A DNA stretch of 64,000 nucleotides, from the NCBI GenBank assembly GCA_028288405.1, contig JAQBNS010000052.1:30284-94283 (forward strand). Direction: 5' to 3'. Positions 47,725-57,281 of the stretch are shown here, piece after piece. A program made the position numbers and the translations under genes. Numbering within the stretch: position 1 is the first letter of the stretch; each line of letters begins with the position of its first letter. The notes below the pieces were generated by a model that saw only the letters and a list, made by a program, of their open reading frames with translations, was not told where the DNA came from and searched no databases. Source of the DNA: Chitinophagaceae bacterium. Lineage in GTDB: Bacteria > Bacteroidota > Bacteroidia > Cytophagales > Cytophagaceae.

Positions 47725-48834
47725 ATGAAAAAAATAGTAGCATCGCTTTCGTTGTTATCTTTACTTTCCATAAACACATTGGCTCAAACAGACAGTAGTC
47801 AAACACCAACAGTTGCGCAAGCTCCTGCATCAGCGATTACAATTACCGGTTATGTAGAAGCCTACTATTCCTATGATTTCAGTAATCCGGCAAATCATAC
47901 GCGTCCAGGTTTCGTTTATTCTCATAACCGACATAATGAAGTCAGTTTGAACTTAGGCTTTGTAAAAGCATCCTATCAAACAGAATTTGTAAGGGCAAAC
48001 CTTGCGCTGATGGCCGGTAGTTATGCCAATGCCAACTTAGCCGCAGAACCCGGTGTATTGAAAAATGTTTACGAAGCCAATGCCGGTTTCAAGTTGTCCA
48101 AAAAGAAAAACTTATGGTTGGATGCGGGTATCTTCGCTTCTCATATAGGGTTTGAAAGTGCAATAGGAAAAGATTGCTGGAACGTTACCAGAAGCCTCCT
48201 GGCAGATAACTCTCCTTACTATGAAAGCGGAGTAAAATTAGGTTATAAATCCGACAACGGTAAGTGGTTCATAAGTTTACTATACCTTAACGGCTGGCAG
48301 CGCATGCAAAGACCGGATCAATATAACACGCCGGCTTTTGGACATCAACTCACCTATACGCCAAACAGTAATGTAACATTGAACAGTAGTTCTTTTGTAG
48401 GCAGCGACACACCGGACTCCACCAACAGAATGCGTTACTTCCATAACTTCTATGGTATCTTCCAGGTACATCCCCGGATTGGTATCACGGCAGGCTTTGA
48501 CATCGGTGCCCAACAAACAGGCAAAGACAGCAGCAATTATTATGTATGGTATAGTCCTGTATTGATCGTCAGAGTCAAAGCAACCGATAAAATTTCTATT
48601 GCAGCGCGCGGTGAATATTACTATGATGAGAACGGTATCATCATCGCGACAGGAACTCCCAATGGATTTCAAACTTTTGGTTATTCCTTAAACCTGGATT
48701 ATGCAGTGCGAGACAACATCGTATGGAGAATAGAAGGCAGAACGTTAAACAGCAAAGACAAAATATTCACATTAAATGACAAGGCCAGTAATGAAAATTA
48801 TTTCATCACCACAGCCTTAGCCATTTCATTTTAA
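47725..48834 (+). CDS. Kdp-associated outer-membrane beta-barrel (porin-like) protein
   Basis: Signal peptide, ITITGYVEAYYSYDFSNPANHTRPGF, beta-strand-rich, aromatic C-terminus (ITTALAISF). Confidence 0.8.
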   Translation: MKKIVASLSLLSLLSINTLAQTDSSQTPTVAQAPASAITITGYVEAYYSYDFSNPANHTRPGFVYSHNRHNEVSLNLGFVKASYQTEFVRANLALMAGSYANANLAAEPGVLKNVYEANAGFKLSKKKNLWLDAGIFASHIGFESAIGKDCWNVTRSLLADNSPYYESGVKLGYKSDNGKWFISLLYLNGWQRMQRPDQYNTPAFGHQLTYTPNSNVTLNSSSFVGSDTPDSTNRMRYFHNFYGIFQVHPRIGITAGFDIGAQQTGKDSSNYYVWYSPVLIVRVKATDKISIAARGEYYYDENGIIIATGTPNGFQTFGYSLNLDYAVRDNIVWRIEGRTLNSKDKIFTLNDKASNENYFITTALAISF

Positions 48835-48864
48835 CATTATATTTATAGCGATCGCTATCTCCTG

Positions 48865-49989
48865 ATGACAGAGAAAGAGCAAAACGTACAACATTTTCTT
48901 GACCTCATTAAAAAATCGAGAAAAGGAAAATTTAAGATCTACATCGGTATGAGCGCAGGTGTAGGAAAGACGTATCGAATGTTGCAAGAAGCAAATTCTT
49001 TGTTGAAAAACGGAATCGATGTTAAAATAGGATTTATAGAAACACACAACAGAAAAGAAACGGTAGCCCAGCTGGAAGGGTTACCGGTTATTCCCAGAAG
49101 AAAACTATTTTACAAAGGAAAAGAATTAGAAGAGCTGGATGTACAGGCCATCATCAACTTGCGTCCGGAAGTGGTGATCGTCGACGAACTCGCTCATACC
49201 AATATAGAAGGGAGTAAAAATGAAAAACGTTGGCAAGATGTCGTTGAAATACTGGAAGCCGGTATCAATGTTATCAGTGCAGTCAATATTCAACACATAG
49301 AAAGTTTAAATGAAGAAGTAAAATTGATTACGGGCATTGAAGTAAAGGAACGTATTCCAGACCGCGTACTTCAACTGGCCGATGAAGTTGTAAATATTGA
49401 CTTGACCTCTGATGAACTAATTACCCGTTTGAAAGAAGGCAAAATCTATGTGCCGGACAAAGTACAAACCGCACTCAATAATTTCTTTAAATCAGAACAT
49501 ATTTTACAACTTCGTGAGCTCGCTTTGAAAGAAGTCGCCAGTCAGGTGGAACGCAAAGTCGACAATGAAGTGACACGCCATATCGCACTGCGTCATGAAA
49601 AGCTATTGGCTTGCATCAGCAGCAATGAAACAACGGCTAAGCACATCATCCGAAAGACAGCTCGTCTTGCCAGTTATTACAACAGCAAATGGTACGTTTT
49701 GTATGTACAAACGCCGAAAGAAAACAGCGATAGAATACCATTGGACAAGCAACGTCACCTCATCAACAATTTCAAACTGGCAACGGAATTAGGGGCAGAA
49801 GTGATTCGAAGAGAAAGCGCCAATGTGGCGGATTCCATTGTTGAAGTGGCAGAACAACATAAGATAACAATTCTTTGTATTGGAAAACCTCATTTAAATT
49901 TATTCAGAGTCATTTTATCTACTACTTTATTCAATAAATTGTTAAAGAAATTATCTTCATCAGAAACTGATCTTGTTATCCTTTCATAA
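48865..49989 (+). CDS. kdpD: KdpD N-terminal sensor domain + Usp domain only (no histidine kinase)
   Basis: KIYIGMSAGVGKTYRMLQEA, VVIVDELAHTN, NIQHIESLNE. Ends after the Usp-like domain at 374 aa. Confidence 0.88.
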   Translation: MTEKEQNVQHFLDLIKKSRKGKFKIYIGMSAGVGKTYRMLQEANSLLKNGIDVKIGFIETHNRKETVAQLEGLPVIPRRKLFYKGKELEELDVQAIINLRPEVVIVDELAHTNIEGSKNEKRWQDVVEILEAGINVISAVNIQHIESLNEEVKLITGIEVKERIPDRVLQLADEVVNIDLTSDELITRLKEGKIYVPDKVQTALNNFFKSEHILQLRELALKEVASQVERKVDNEVTRHIALRHEKLLACISSNETTAKHIIRKTARLASYYNSKWYVLYVQTPKENSDRIPLDKQRHLINNFKLATELGAEVIRRESANVADSIVEVAEQHKITILCIGKPHLNLFRVILSTTLFNKLLKKLSSSETDLVILS

Positions 49990-51726
49990 ATGAAAATTAA
50001 ATCAAAATTAACTTTAGGCGTTGGTCTGCTTTTCTTCCTGATCGTTTTGCTCTCCTTTATGGGAGCCTGGTACATCAATGCGTTAAAGAAAGACACAGAA
50101 AATATTCTGGCAGCCAATTACAATACATTGGAATACTCCAGATCAATGCTGTTGGCGTTGGATGAAATAGATCAAGACACAACCGCTATTAAACGATTTG
50201 AAGAAAGTTTATTCAGACAAAAAATAAACATCAGTGAAATCGGTGAAAAAGAAACTACGCAAAAAGTAGCGGACCACTTTCAACGATTAAAGACCAATGT
50301 CAATGATCGCATGACACAAAAAACAATACGCGCAGACATTTCTGAAATCATGCGACTCAATATGCAAGCCATCCAGCGAAAAAGTCAGATTGCAGAAAAA
50401 ACGGCTGAAGCTGCCACTTTCTGGATCGCTATTGCAGGAACGTTATGTTTTCTGATTGCTTTTATACTACTAGTAAATCTACCCGGTAACATTGCCAATC
50501 CCATAGAAGAACTCACAGAAAGCATCCGACAAATTGCCGATCAAAACTATACACAGCGCGTACATTTCCAAGACCATAATGAATATGGTGAATTGGCGAG
50601 CGCTTTTAATAAGATGGCTAAAAAGTTAGAGGAATATAACAACAGCAATCTATCGCAATTGCTCTTTGAAAAAAAGAGAATAGAAACACTCATTAATAAC
50701 ATGACCGATCCTGTGATCGGATTGGATGAAAACAAAAATATTTTGTTCGCCAATCATGAAGCATTAAAAATAATAGGCACTACGCAGGCAAACCTTATCG
50801 GTAAAAATGCATTGGAACTTTCTGTCACCAATGATTTAATGCGCTCTTTGCTGAGCGACCTTATGCAGCATGATAAAAGTAAAGACAATCAAAAACCATT
50901 TGAAAAAATTTATGCCAATGGCAAAGAAAGTTACTTTGAAAAAGAGCTACTCGACATCGCTATTACACCAACCGGAGAAAGTAATACTTTACTTATCGGA
51001 CATGTCGTTATTCTCAAGAACATTACTTCTTTTAAAGAATTAGACACTGCGAAAACAAATTTTATCTCTACCGTTTCTCACGAATTGAAAACTCCCATCG
51101 CTTCTATTGGCATGAGTTTGCAACTGATGGCCAATCAAAAAACAGGAACACTCAACAAAGAACAAGAACAATTATTGGAGAGTATACAAGACGACACCAG
51201 CAGATTGCTTAAAATAACGGGAGAACTTTTAAACATCACCCAACTGGAAAGTGGCAAAATCCAGCTCAGCATAAAACCGGAAAATCCTTTGGACGTTTTG
51301 AAATATGCAGTCAATGCAAATAAAACACAGGCAGATCAAAAACACATCAAGATAGGAATAACACATCCATCAACACTTCCTGATGTCATTACAGATGCCG
51401 AGAAGACAGCCTGGGTTATTACTAATCTGCTCTCGAATGCCATACGCTATTCACACGAACACTCTTCCGTTTATTTGAGCATTGAATATAAAGAAGGCAA
51501 GATATATTATATCGTGAAAGATAATGGCCAGGGAATTGCTCCTCAGTACAAAGAAAAAATATTTGACCGCTACTTTAGAATTCCAGGTTCTCAAACAGAA
51601 GGTACCGGTCTGGGATTAGCAATCAGCAAAGAATTTATAGAGGCACAAGGCGGAGAGATCAGTATTGAATCTGAATTTGGCGTGGGCAGTACTTTTCTCA
51701 TCGCATTAAATGCTGTCCAGTCTTAA
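49990..51726 (+). CDS. HAMP/PAS sensor histidine kinase, next to split KdpD
   Basis: TM-HAMP, PAS-like (MTDPVIGLDENKNILFAN), H-box ISTVSHELKTPIASIGMSL, GTGLGLAISKEF. Confidence 0.92.
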   Translation: MKIKSKLTLGVGLLFFLIVLLSFMGAWYINALKKDTENILAANYNTLEYSRSMLLALDEIDQDTTAIKRFEESLFRQKINISEIGEKETTQKVADHFQRLKTNVNDRMTQKTIRADISEIMRLNMQAIQRKSQIAEKTAEAATFWIAIAGTLCFLIAFILLVNLPGNIANPIEELTESIRQIADQNYTQRVHFQDHNEYGELASAFNKMAKKLEEYNNSNLSQLLFEKKRIETLINNMTDPVIGLDENKNILFANHEALKIIGTTQANLIGKNALELSVTNDLMRSLLSDLMQHDKSKDNQKPFEKIYANGKESYFEKELLDIAITPTGESNTLLIGHVVILKNITSFKELDTAKTNFISTVSHELKTPIASIGMSLQLMANQKTGTLNKEQEQLLESIQDDTSRLLKITGELLNITQLESGKIQLSIKPENPLDVLKYAVNANKTQADQKHIKIGITHPSTLPDVITDAEKTAWVITNLLSNAIRYSHEHSSVYLSIEYKEGKIYYIVKDNGQGIAPQYKEKIFDRYFRIPGSQTEGTGLGLAISKEFIEAQGGEISIESEFGVGSTFLIALNAVQS

Positions 51727-51745
51727 ACGACTGGACAGCATTTAA
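51706..51745. terminator. Long bidirectional terminator with the stop codon in its loop
   Basis: TTAAATGCTGTCCAGTC-TTAAAC-GACTGGACAGCATTTAA: 17-bp perfect arms. Confidence 0.8.
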
Positions 51746-51747
51746 AA

Positions 51748-52566
51748 CTATGGTACGATAGTCAAACTTTCTGTTTCTCTACTAGCACCCAAAAATACTC
51801 CTACAGCACCATTACTAAAGTTAGTACTGGTATTCGCAGGAGGGGTAGAGAAAAATCCACCATCATTGTTGAGTTGAGCAGATAGCTCATTGTAAAAATT
51901 ATATCCTTCTTTTGTAATTCTATAAATGTCAATTCGAGCCACATCTCCTAGTTGGTATTCATAAGGAGTCTCGTAACCATCGATTTCCGTTCCAATGAAT
52001 TTACTGTCTGAAATGAATATATCGTCTTCAGCTCCTTCCGGAACATACAAGCTGTCGTTTTTATAATACTTAAATAAATAATAAGAATCGCCTGGAGGAA
52101 GAGTAGTCTTAATGGTAGGATAATAACCCTCCTTATGAAAGCGATTGGCTTCTGTTGCACTTACATAATTTCTTCCGGTAATGACAAAGGATACTCCCGT
52201 CGGAATAGTAGTAGTCGCCGTATATACTTTCCCGTCTGCATCTACAGATAAATTATATACACGTGCTGTATTACCAACAATGATATCACCCTTGTAGTAA
52301 CCATCCCCAATATGATCCAATGTATCCTTTGCGCCTAAATCATCAGAGATGACGATGAAAGCGTTTGTAATAATTGGTGTCGGTGAGTTTTCAAGATATG
52401 GAGCCGTTTTGGTAACGCGCACCAGAGCAAAAGAATCTGTCAATATCTCTGCCTGAATAACCGTCTTCACCGGTACATCTTTCAAATTCATATCAATTAC
52501 TTTTGTACATGATGCAGTAACTATTACTGTCATGATCACAAATACGAGTGTTATACTATTCTTCAT
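51748..52566 (-). CDS. DUF4249 domain-containing lipoprotein
   Basis: Lipobox TASCTKVIDMNL; DUF4249-type neighbour of a TonB receptor. Confidence 0.8.
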   Translation of the reverse strand: MKNSITLVFVIMTVIVTASCTKVIDMNLKDVPVKTVIQAEILTDSFALVRVTKTAPYLENSPTPIITNAFIVISDDLGAKDTLDHIGDGYYKGDIIVGNTARVYNLSVDADGKVYTATTTIPTGVSFVITGRNYVSATEANRFHKEGYYPTIKTTLPPGDSYYLFKYYKNDSLYVPEGAEDDIFISDSKFIGTEIDGYETPYEYQLGDVARIDIYRITKEGYNFYNELSAQLNNDGGFFSTPPANTSTNFSNGAVGVFLGASRETESLTIVP

Positions 52567-52571
52567 AACGA

Positions 52572-54911
52572 TTAGAAAGTAAAGTTATAAGTTACCGAAG
52601 GAATGGGCGCAGGGAAATAAATCATGGTCAGTTCCTGATTACCGGTATCTTTATTGGTAGTAGTCAATACTGTCCATGGATTTTTGCTAGCGTATACGTT
52701 GTAGATAGAGAAGTTCCAACTGCCTTTCCATTTTCTTGTTTTGTTTTTTCGAGGAGTGATTGTAAACGAAATATCCATTCGATTATAAGCTTTTAAACGA
52801 ACGGAGTTACGCGCCGGGTATACAGCACCTACATAACCATCATATTCAAAGCGTGCTCCAGGCAATCCCACAGGGCGTCCTGTACCATACACGAAGTTTG
52901 CAGACAAACTATATCGATCGCTGAACTCATGCAATACAACTAAATTGAAATTATGTCTTCTGTCATAACTGGCGTAATACGTTTCACCATTATTAATACC
53001 TGGAATCTGACGTTGTGTTTTTGACCAGGTATAAGAAACCCATCCGGTTGTTTTACCCGTTTTCTTTTTCAAAAATAATTCTAAACCATAAGACCAGGCT
53101 CTACCAGACTTTACTTGTGTTTCAATTTGAGGATTCAATAATAAATCCGCATTATCTATATAGTCTAACACATTGGTCATGTTTTTATAATAGATTTCCG
53201 CTGAAGCTTCCCACTTGTTCTCTTTAAAATTTCTAAAATATCCTGCTGCAACCTGATCCGCTATGGCTGGTTTGAAGTATTGATTGCTCGGTACCCACAT
53301 GTTGAAAGGTAATGGAGAAAGTGCATTAGAAATTAAGTGTATGTATTGGTAGTTGCGGTTATAACTTACCTTGATAGAACTCTGATCATTGATCAGATAA
53401 CGACCCGATAACCTGGGTTCTAAACCGCCATGTGTTTGTACATTTTGAAAAGAAGAGTACTGCACGGTATCTCTAATATTTTCTTTTTTAATTTCTCCAT
53501 TATAGGTATAAACAGTCCCCGGTCCTACTGTTGCAAAAAGCACATAACGCAAACCTACTTCGACTGTAATACGGTGATTGATCTTGTACTTATCACTGAG
53601 ATACAAAGCTCCTTCAATAGAATTGTAATCCGCTAATTTCGTTTCTTTAAAAATAGAATTGTCGGTAGTCGGTTTAAATGTACCTGGTTTATAATTTCTA
53701 TACGAACCCGCAATACCAAAAGTAACGTCATGTTTGGTACTTGGATAATAAGAGAAGTCCTGTTTTAAAGTAGTCTCCGCAAGCCCTGTAGAATAGTTAA
53801 AGGCTTGCACTCCTCCAAAATTGATGTCTTGTGAATACTTGAAAGAAGAATAAATCAAGGTTGTATTGCTGAATACTTTATCGTTAAAGATGTGGTTCCA
53901 ACGGAAAGTACCTGTCCCATTGCCCCAACCCATTTTGAAATTATCCTGAAACTTAAATAAATCACGACCAAAGTAACCGGCGAAGAAAATACGGTTATTA
54001 TCGTTTAACTTAAAATTCAGCTTGGCATTCACATCGTAGAAATACAATTGATTATTGCGCGTCTTTTCATCAGGAGAAAGTTTGAGAAAAAGATCGGCAT
54101 ATGTTCGGCGTCCTGAAATCAGGAAAGAAGATTTGTCTTTTTGTATCGGTCCTTCCAGGGTCAAACGAGAAGAAATTAAACCAATACCTCCTGTCGCACT
54201 GTACTTCTTCATGTTTCCATCGCGGGTACGAATATCCAATAGAGAAGATAGTCGTCCTCCGTATTGAGCCGGGATACCGGCTTTGTACAGCTCCGCACTT
54301 TTTAAGGCATCTGAATTAAATACAGAAAATATACCCAATAAGTGAGAGGCATTGAACACCGGTGCTTCATCAATTAAAATCAGGTTTTGATCAGATCCCC
54401 CACCTCGTACATAAAGTCCCGTATTTCCTTCACCGGCAATGGCAACACCAGGAAGTGTTTGAATATTTTTGATGACATCGACTTCACCAAATAACGCAGG
54501 CAACTTCTTTATTTGTTCAGCGGTCAATGTTTGAGCACTCATTTTGGTATCGGTCACGTTTTTATCTTCGCGCTCACCCGTCACAATGACTTCAATATCC
54601 TCTGATTCCTCCTCCATCTCGAAAGGCAGTCTTACATTTTCTGTCAGCTGAACTTCCTTTTCAATCTTACCGAAGCCCAGGTAAGAAATAACCAACGTAT
54701 AACTTCCTTCAGGCAAGGTGAGGGAGAAAAATCCATACTCATTGGTCACAGCACCCTCGCTTGTTCCCTTCACCATGATAACCGCACCAATCAAGTCTTC
54801 GCCTGTTTTACCGGCCTTAATGTTACCACTGATTGTATGTTTTTTTTGCTGGGCCAATACTCCGGTTATACTTAACCAGAAACCGACAGATAAAAGAATT
54901 AAAAAACGCAT
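52572..54911 (-). CDS. TonB-dependent receptor with carboxypeptidase-regulatory-like N-terminus
   Basis: ISGNIKAGKTGEDLIGAVIMVKGTSEGAVTNEYGFFSLTLPEG; plug FGEVDVIKNIQTLPGVAIAGEGNTGLYVRGGGSDQNLILIDEAPVFNASHLLG. Confidence 0.93.
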   Translation of the reverse strand: MRFLILLSVGFWLSITGVLAQQKKHTISGNIKAGKTGEDLIGAVIMVKGTSEGAVTNEYGFFSLTLPEGSYTLVISYLGFGKIEKEVQLTENVRLPFEMEEESEDIEVIVTGEREDKNVTDTKMSAQTLTAEQIKKLPALFGEVDVIKNIQTLPGVAIAGEGNTGLYVRGGGSDQNLILIDEAPVFNASHLLGIFSVFNSDALKSAELYKAGIPAQYGGRLSSLLDIRTRDGNMKKYSATGGIGLISSRLTLEGPIQKDKSSFLISGRRTYADLFLKLSPDEKTRNNQLYFYDVNAKLNFKLNDNNRIFFAGYFGRDLFKFQDNFKMGWGNGTGTFRWNHIFNDKVFSNTTLIYSSFKYSQDINFGGVQAFNYSTGLAETTLKQDFSYYPSTKHDVTFGIAGSYRNYKPGTFKPTTDNSIFKETKLADYNSIEGALYLSDKYKINHRITVEVGLRYVLFATVGPGTVYTYNGEIKKENIRDTVQYSSFQNVQTHGGLEPRLSGRYLINDQSSIKVSYNRNYQYIHLISNALSPLPFNMWVPSNQYFKPAIADQVAAGYFRNFKENKWEASAEIYYKNMTNVLDYIDNADLLLNPQIETQVKSGRAWSYGLELFLKKKTGKTTGWVSYTWSKTQRQIPGINNGETYYASYDRRHNFNLVVLHEFSDRYSLSANFVYGTGRPVGLPGARFEYDGYVGAVYPARNSVRLKAYNRMDISFTITPRKNKTRKWKGSWNFSIYNVYASKNPWTVLTTTNKDTGNQELTMIYFPAPIPSVTYNFTF

Positions 54912-55093
54912 AAAGACAATTGTTAAAAGTCAACGCCTCTCCAGATACAGAGATGACTAGTGGAGGTAAAGCTAAGGAAACTTTAAATCTTTTAAAAGTT
55001 TCCTGTAAGTTTAAAGAGGAAAATCAACGGATAACAACGTTAACCTATCGATAACATCACCCAATAGACAGAAAGAACGGTAGAACGTTGCTT

Positions 55094-55891
55094 CTAAAAA
55101 GTATAAACTTTAACATACTTCTGGTGAATAAAAAATGCCTTGTGGTCGTATAGCATGATAAACCGCGTTTTTACAGGCAAAGGAAATCTTTGTTCCTTAA
55201 AGGTATAGAGGTTGTAACGTACAAATTCGTCGCCTTGAGCAAAATATATTTCATCATCCCAGAAAGAAAACCAGGAAACATCAACAAAAGGTAATTTCGT
55301 TTTATAATTGCCCAGGTTATCAAATACCAAAATCCCTGAGTTTTTATCGGCAATGAATAATTGATTTTGATACTCCCGCATAAACGTGATTTCATATTCT
55401 GAAGCATCCAGTATCAAGTCTAATGGTGTATTGAAATCAATTTTATCAAACTGGGTATTAAATTTTTTCAGCGAAAAATCGATATCATCAAACACCCATA
55501 GATTGTTGTCCAATGCGAAAGTAGCGACTCTGGCAAAACCCACTCTCTCTCTTGGCAATTCTAAAGGTTGAGTCTGGCCTAGAAAACGATCAAGTACCAC
55601 ATACTCTTGAAAGTTTTCATAAAACAAAAAAATGTTAATACCTCGCCAGGCATCGATTAAAGAAACCTTACTACTCTTCGGTGGAGAATAAGTAATCTGT
55701 AGTTTACCCAATGAATCGTGCTTGTATAAATTGCCATGCTCATCGGTGATGTACAAATTTTTATAGTAATCCGCAGAAGCCCTGTTAACAGGTGCTTTCA
55801 ACACAAAAGAATCCAAAAACTTCCACTCCTGTCCCTGCACATGGCTGAAACATAAAAAAAGAAGTACAAGCAAAAGAAGTCTATTTTTCAA
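55094..55891 (-). CDS. Hypothetical secreted protein, probable beta-propeller
   Basis: Signal peptide, repeating propeller-like blades; no firm family. Confidence 0.55.
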   Translation of the reverse strand: MKNRLLLLVLLFLCFSHVQGQEWKFLDSFVLKAPVNRASADYYKNLYITDEHGNLYKHDSLGKLQITYSPPKSSKVSLIDAWRGINIFLFYENFQEYVVLDRFLGQTQPLELPRERVGFARVATFALDNNLWVFDDIDFSLKKFNTQFDKIDFNTPLDLILDASEYEITFMREYQNQLFIADKNSGILVFDNLGNYKTKLPFVDVSWFSFWDDEIYFAQGDEFVRYNLYTFKEQRFPLPVKTRFIMLYDHKAFFIHQKYVKVYTF

Positions 55892-56645
55892 ATTGTTTTA
55901 TTTTAAACGTGTTGCCGTCAAACTCTCCGTATGAATTGTATTGTATCCAGTCACCTAAGTTAAAATAAATACCGCCACTTTGCAGTGTATGTTCCATTAA
56001 GTGGTGACGATGACCAAACAAATAATAATCGAAAGGTATTTGTGCGTCTACTTCCTCACAATACTGAATCAACCACTCTTTCTCACCCCAAAATTTTTCA
56101 TCTTTATTTCCCGCTCTGCTTGTCTTAGACCAGTAATGAGCAATGCCCATACCAATAGATGCGGGCATAATAGAAAACAGCCATTGCGTAAATGAATTTC
56201 TAAAAAACAATTTTAAGAATTTATAGTTGCGATCTCCGGGACCAAGGCCATCACCGTGCCCGATGTGAAAACGTTTATTTCCAATTTGAAAATCGGTAGG
56301 ATGATAATACATCTTCGCACCGAATTCTTCTGTAAAATAAGTGAAGGACCACATGTCGTGATTGCCGACAAAGAAATGAATCGGGATACCGGCATCGTGA
56401 AACTCTGCGAGTTTGCCCAATACCCTGACAAATCCTTTAGGCACTACATATTTATACTCAAACCAAAAATCAAATACATCACCTACTAAAAACAAAGCTG
56501 ACGTCTCTTGTTTGATCGAGTCTAAAAAAGCAACGATGCTCTTTTCTTTTTTTCGATTGACTTCATCGTTAGGATTACCCAAGTGAAAGTCTGATAGAAA
56601 AAAAACTTTTTTATTCGCTTGAATCGGAATATGGAGCATCATCAA
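55881..56645 (-). CDS. lpxH: UDP-2,3-diacylglucosamine diphosphatase
   Basis: Metallophosphoesterase FLSDFHLGNP, GDVFDFWFEYK, VGNHDMW, GHGDGLGPGDRNYK, GHRHH. Confidence 0.9.
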   Translation of the reverse strand: MMMLHIPIQANKKVFFLSDFHLGNPNDEVNRKKEKSIVAFLDSIKQETSALFLVGDVFDFWFEYKYVVPKGFVRVLGKLAEFHDAGIPIHFFVGNHDMWSFTYFTEEFGAKMYYHPTDFQIGNKRFHIGHGDGLGPGDRNYKFLKLFFRNSFTQWLFSIMPASIGMGIAHYWSKTSRAGNKDEKFWGEKEWLIQYCEEVDAQIPFDYYLFGHRHHLMEHTLQSGGIYFNLGDWIQYNSYGEFDGNTFKIKQFEK

Positions 56646-57273
56646 TCAGAAATACAGTTAATTCTTTAGGGCCGTGAGCGCCCAATACAAGAGTTTTTTC
56701 AATATCCGCCGTACGGCTGGGTCCTGTTTCCAGGCATACCATAGAAGGAAAGTTTTTATAGTACTTGATCCTCAAGTTTCTTAATGCATCTTCCAAATCA
56801 TAGACGACCTGTCTGGCATAAGCCACCACAATATGATGAGGAGGATAAATTCCTAAACGGCGACCCGACGCCGTTTGAGAAGTATATAATATAGTACCGG
56901 TGCGAGCTACCAATGAATCGCAGGTGGTGATCCCAACCTGCGCTTGCCCCCAGGATAATTCATTGTTGATGACAGCCAGCGGAACTTCCTTCAATATCTC
57001 TTGCAGTGAAGGCTCCCACACATGCATGTGTTTGAATCCTTTGCTGTGCGAGTAAGCTTGTAACTGCTGAGTAAAATCTTCTTTGTTTTCGCAATAAAAA
57101 AATGCCGCTTTAGTTTTCACTAAATTTTGTGCAAACATTACCAGCAAATCTTCTTCGTCTGGTTTGGCATATATGTCACTAACAAAGTTAGGCTCCGATT
57201 GCGTCGGAGCCTTTCTTATGAGTGCTTGTCTTATTTTTTTTAATATCTCTTCCTTTGCCCTATTCAGTGCCAT
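56611..57273 (-). CDS. LUD/LutC-YkgG family protein
   Basis: VGITTCDSLVARTGTILYTSQTASGRRLGIYPPHHIVVA; VCLETGPSRTADIEKTLVLGAHGPKELTVFLID. Confidence 0.88.
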   Translation of the reverse strand: MALNRAKEEILKKIRQALIRKAPTQSEPNFVSDIYAKPDEEDLLVMFAQNLVKTKAAFFYCENKEDFTQQLQAYSHSKGFKHMHVWEPSLQEILKEVPLAVINNELSWGQAQVGITTCDSLVARTGTILYTSQTASGRRLGIYPPHHIVVAYARQVVYDLEDALRNLRIKYYKNFPSMVCLETGPSRTADIEKTLVLGAHGPKELTVFLIDDAPYSDSSE

Positions 57274-57281
57274 AGCATCAA

